Shown here piece after piece: positions 30,836 through 30,985 of a stretch of DNA of 30,985 nucleotides. The DNA comes from Cylindrotheca closterium (taxonomy: Eukaryota; Bacillariophyta; Bacillariophyceae; Bacillariales; Bacillariaceae). Numbering within the stretch: position 1 is the stretch's first letter; the number at the start of each line of letters is the position of its first letter. The notes under the pieces are model-generated. The model did no database searches. It was not told where the DNA came from and saw only the letters and a program-made list of their open reading frames with translations. The DNA lies in NCBI GenBank assembly GCA_933822405.4, contig CAKOGP040001202.1:1-30985 (forward strand), given 5' to 3'. The translations under genes were made by a program, and so were the position numbers.

Positions 30836-30985
30836 TCCTATCTTTTGCAGTCTATCTATCTATCTACTGCAGCTAGGTACTGAAACTCAGTATATCACAC
30901 CATGTTGGCTAAAACAGCCAGTCTGGTCCTCAAAAATGTGACAAGCTGGTTCTGACCCAGCTACCGGTATATCCTATCTATTTGT

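Noticed and set aside
1..30985. CRISPR arrays, bacterial operons, riboswitches
   Set aside because: The short tandem repeats here have no spacers of regular length and no cas genes. Introns and eukaryotic transposons show that this is nuclear eukaryotic DNA.

Overview
The window looks like a transposon-dense, gene-poor stretch of a eukaryotic nuclear genome, most likely a diatom or close stramenopile relative. That is an inference from the families present: a piggyBac-like transposase of the type common in diatoms, Ty1/copia elements resembling the diatom CoDi groups, a Ty3/gypsy remnant, short GT-AG introns, and one compact membrane-anchored methyltransferase gene. I could run no database search, so family names rest on recognising motifs by eye.

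Layout, left to right. 0-1.6 kb: a 30-bp tandem repeat, then the only clearly intact host-type gene, a type II membrane-anchored SAM-dependent methyltransferase (+). 2.0-5.1 kb: a decayed, intron-containing piggyBac-like transposase (-) with repeated AGGTGT(C/A)ACAC motifs on both sides. 5.4-6.2 kb: a Ty3/gypsy integrase remnant (-) lacking most of its catalytic core. 6.5-8.0 kb: a 220-bp LTR followed by a decayed retroelement gag (+). 8.0-9.9 kb: simple repeats and no convincing gene. 9.9-17.8 kb: three gene-like units that I cannot assign to a known host pathway. Gene A (-) has two inferred 84-nt introns. Gene B (+) has its leader and first codons triplicated in a 346-bp tandem array. Unit C (-) looks like the C-terminal half of a CACTA/Plavaka-like transposase, and its stop lies 22 bp from the stop of gene B. 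18.5-20.1 kb: copia pol fragments arranged head to head.

20.1-26.3 kb is the clearest mobile-element structure: a complete LTR-to-LTR copia insertion (20822-26088) with a perfect 5-bp target duplication, GAGAG. It sits inside an older copy of its own family, whose two halves flank it at 20163-20821 and 26089-26279. The inner element is itself broken and has lost protease, most of integrase and part of RNase H.

26.5-27.6 kb holds an unrecognised ORF with one in-frame stop. 27.6-29.4 kb holds two direct copies of another LTR family; the right copy is a textbook solo LTR with a GACCA target duplication. 29.4-30.6 kb carries two inverted arrays, each of five exact 20-bp units, about 0.93 kb apart. 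The window ends with a tRNA-T-arm-like sequence on the minus strand.

Almost all coding content apart from the methyltransferase is transposon-derived and degenerate. The best candidates for something undescribed are the gene A/B/C cluster with its triplicated leader and the inverted minisatellite structure near the right end.
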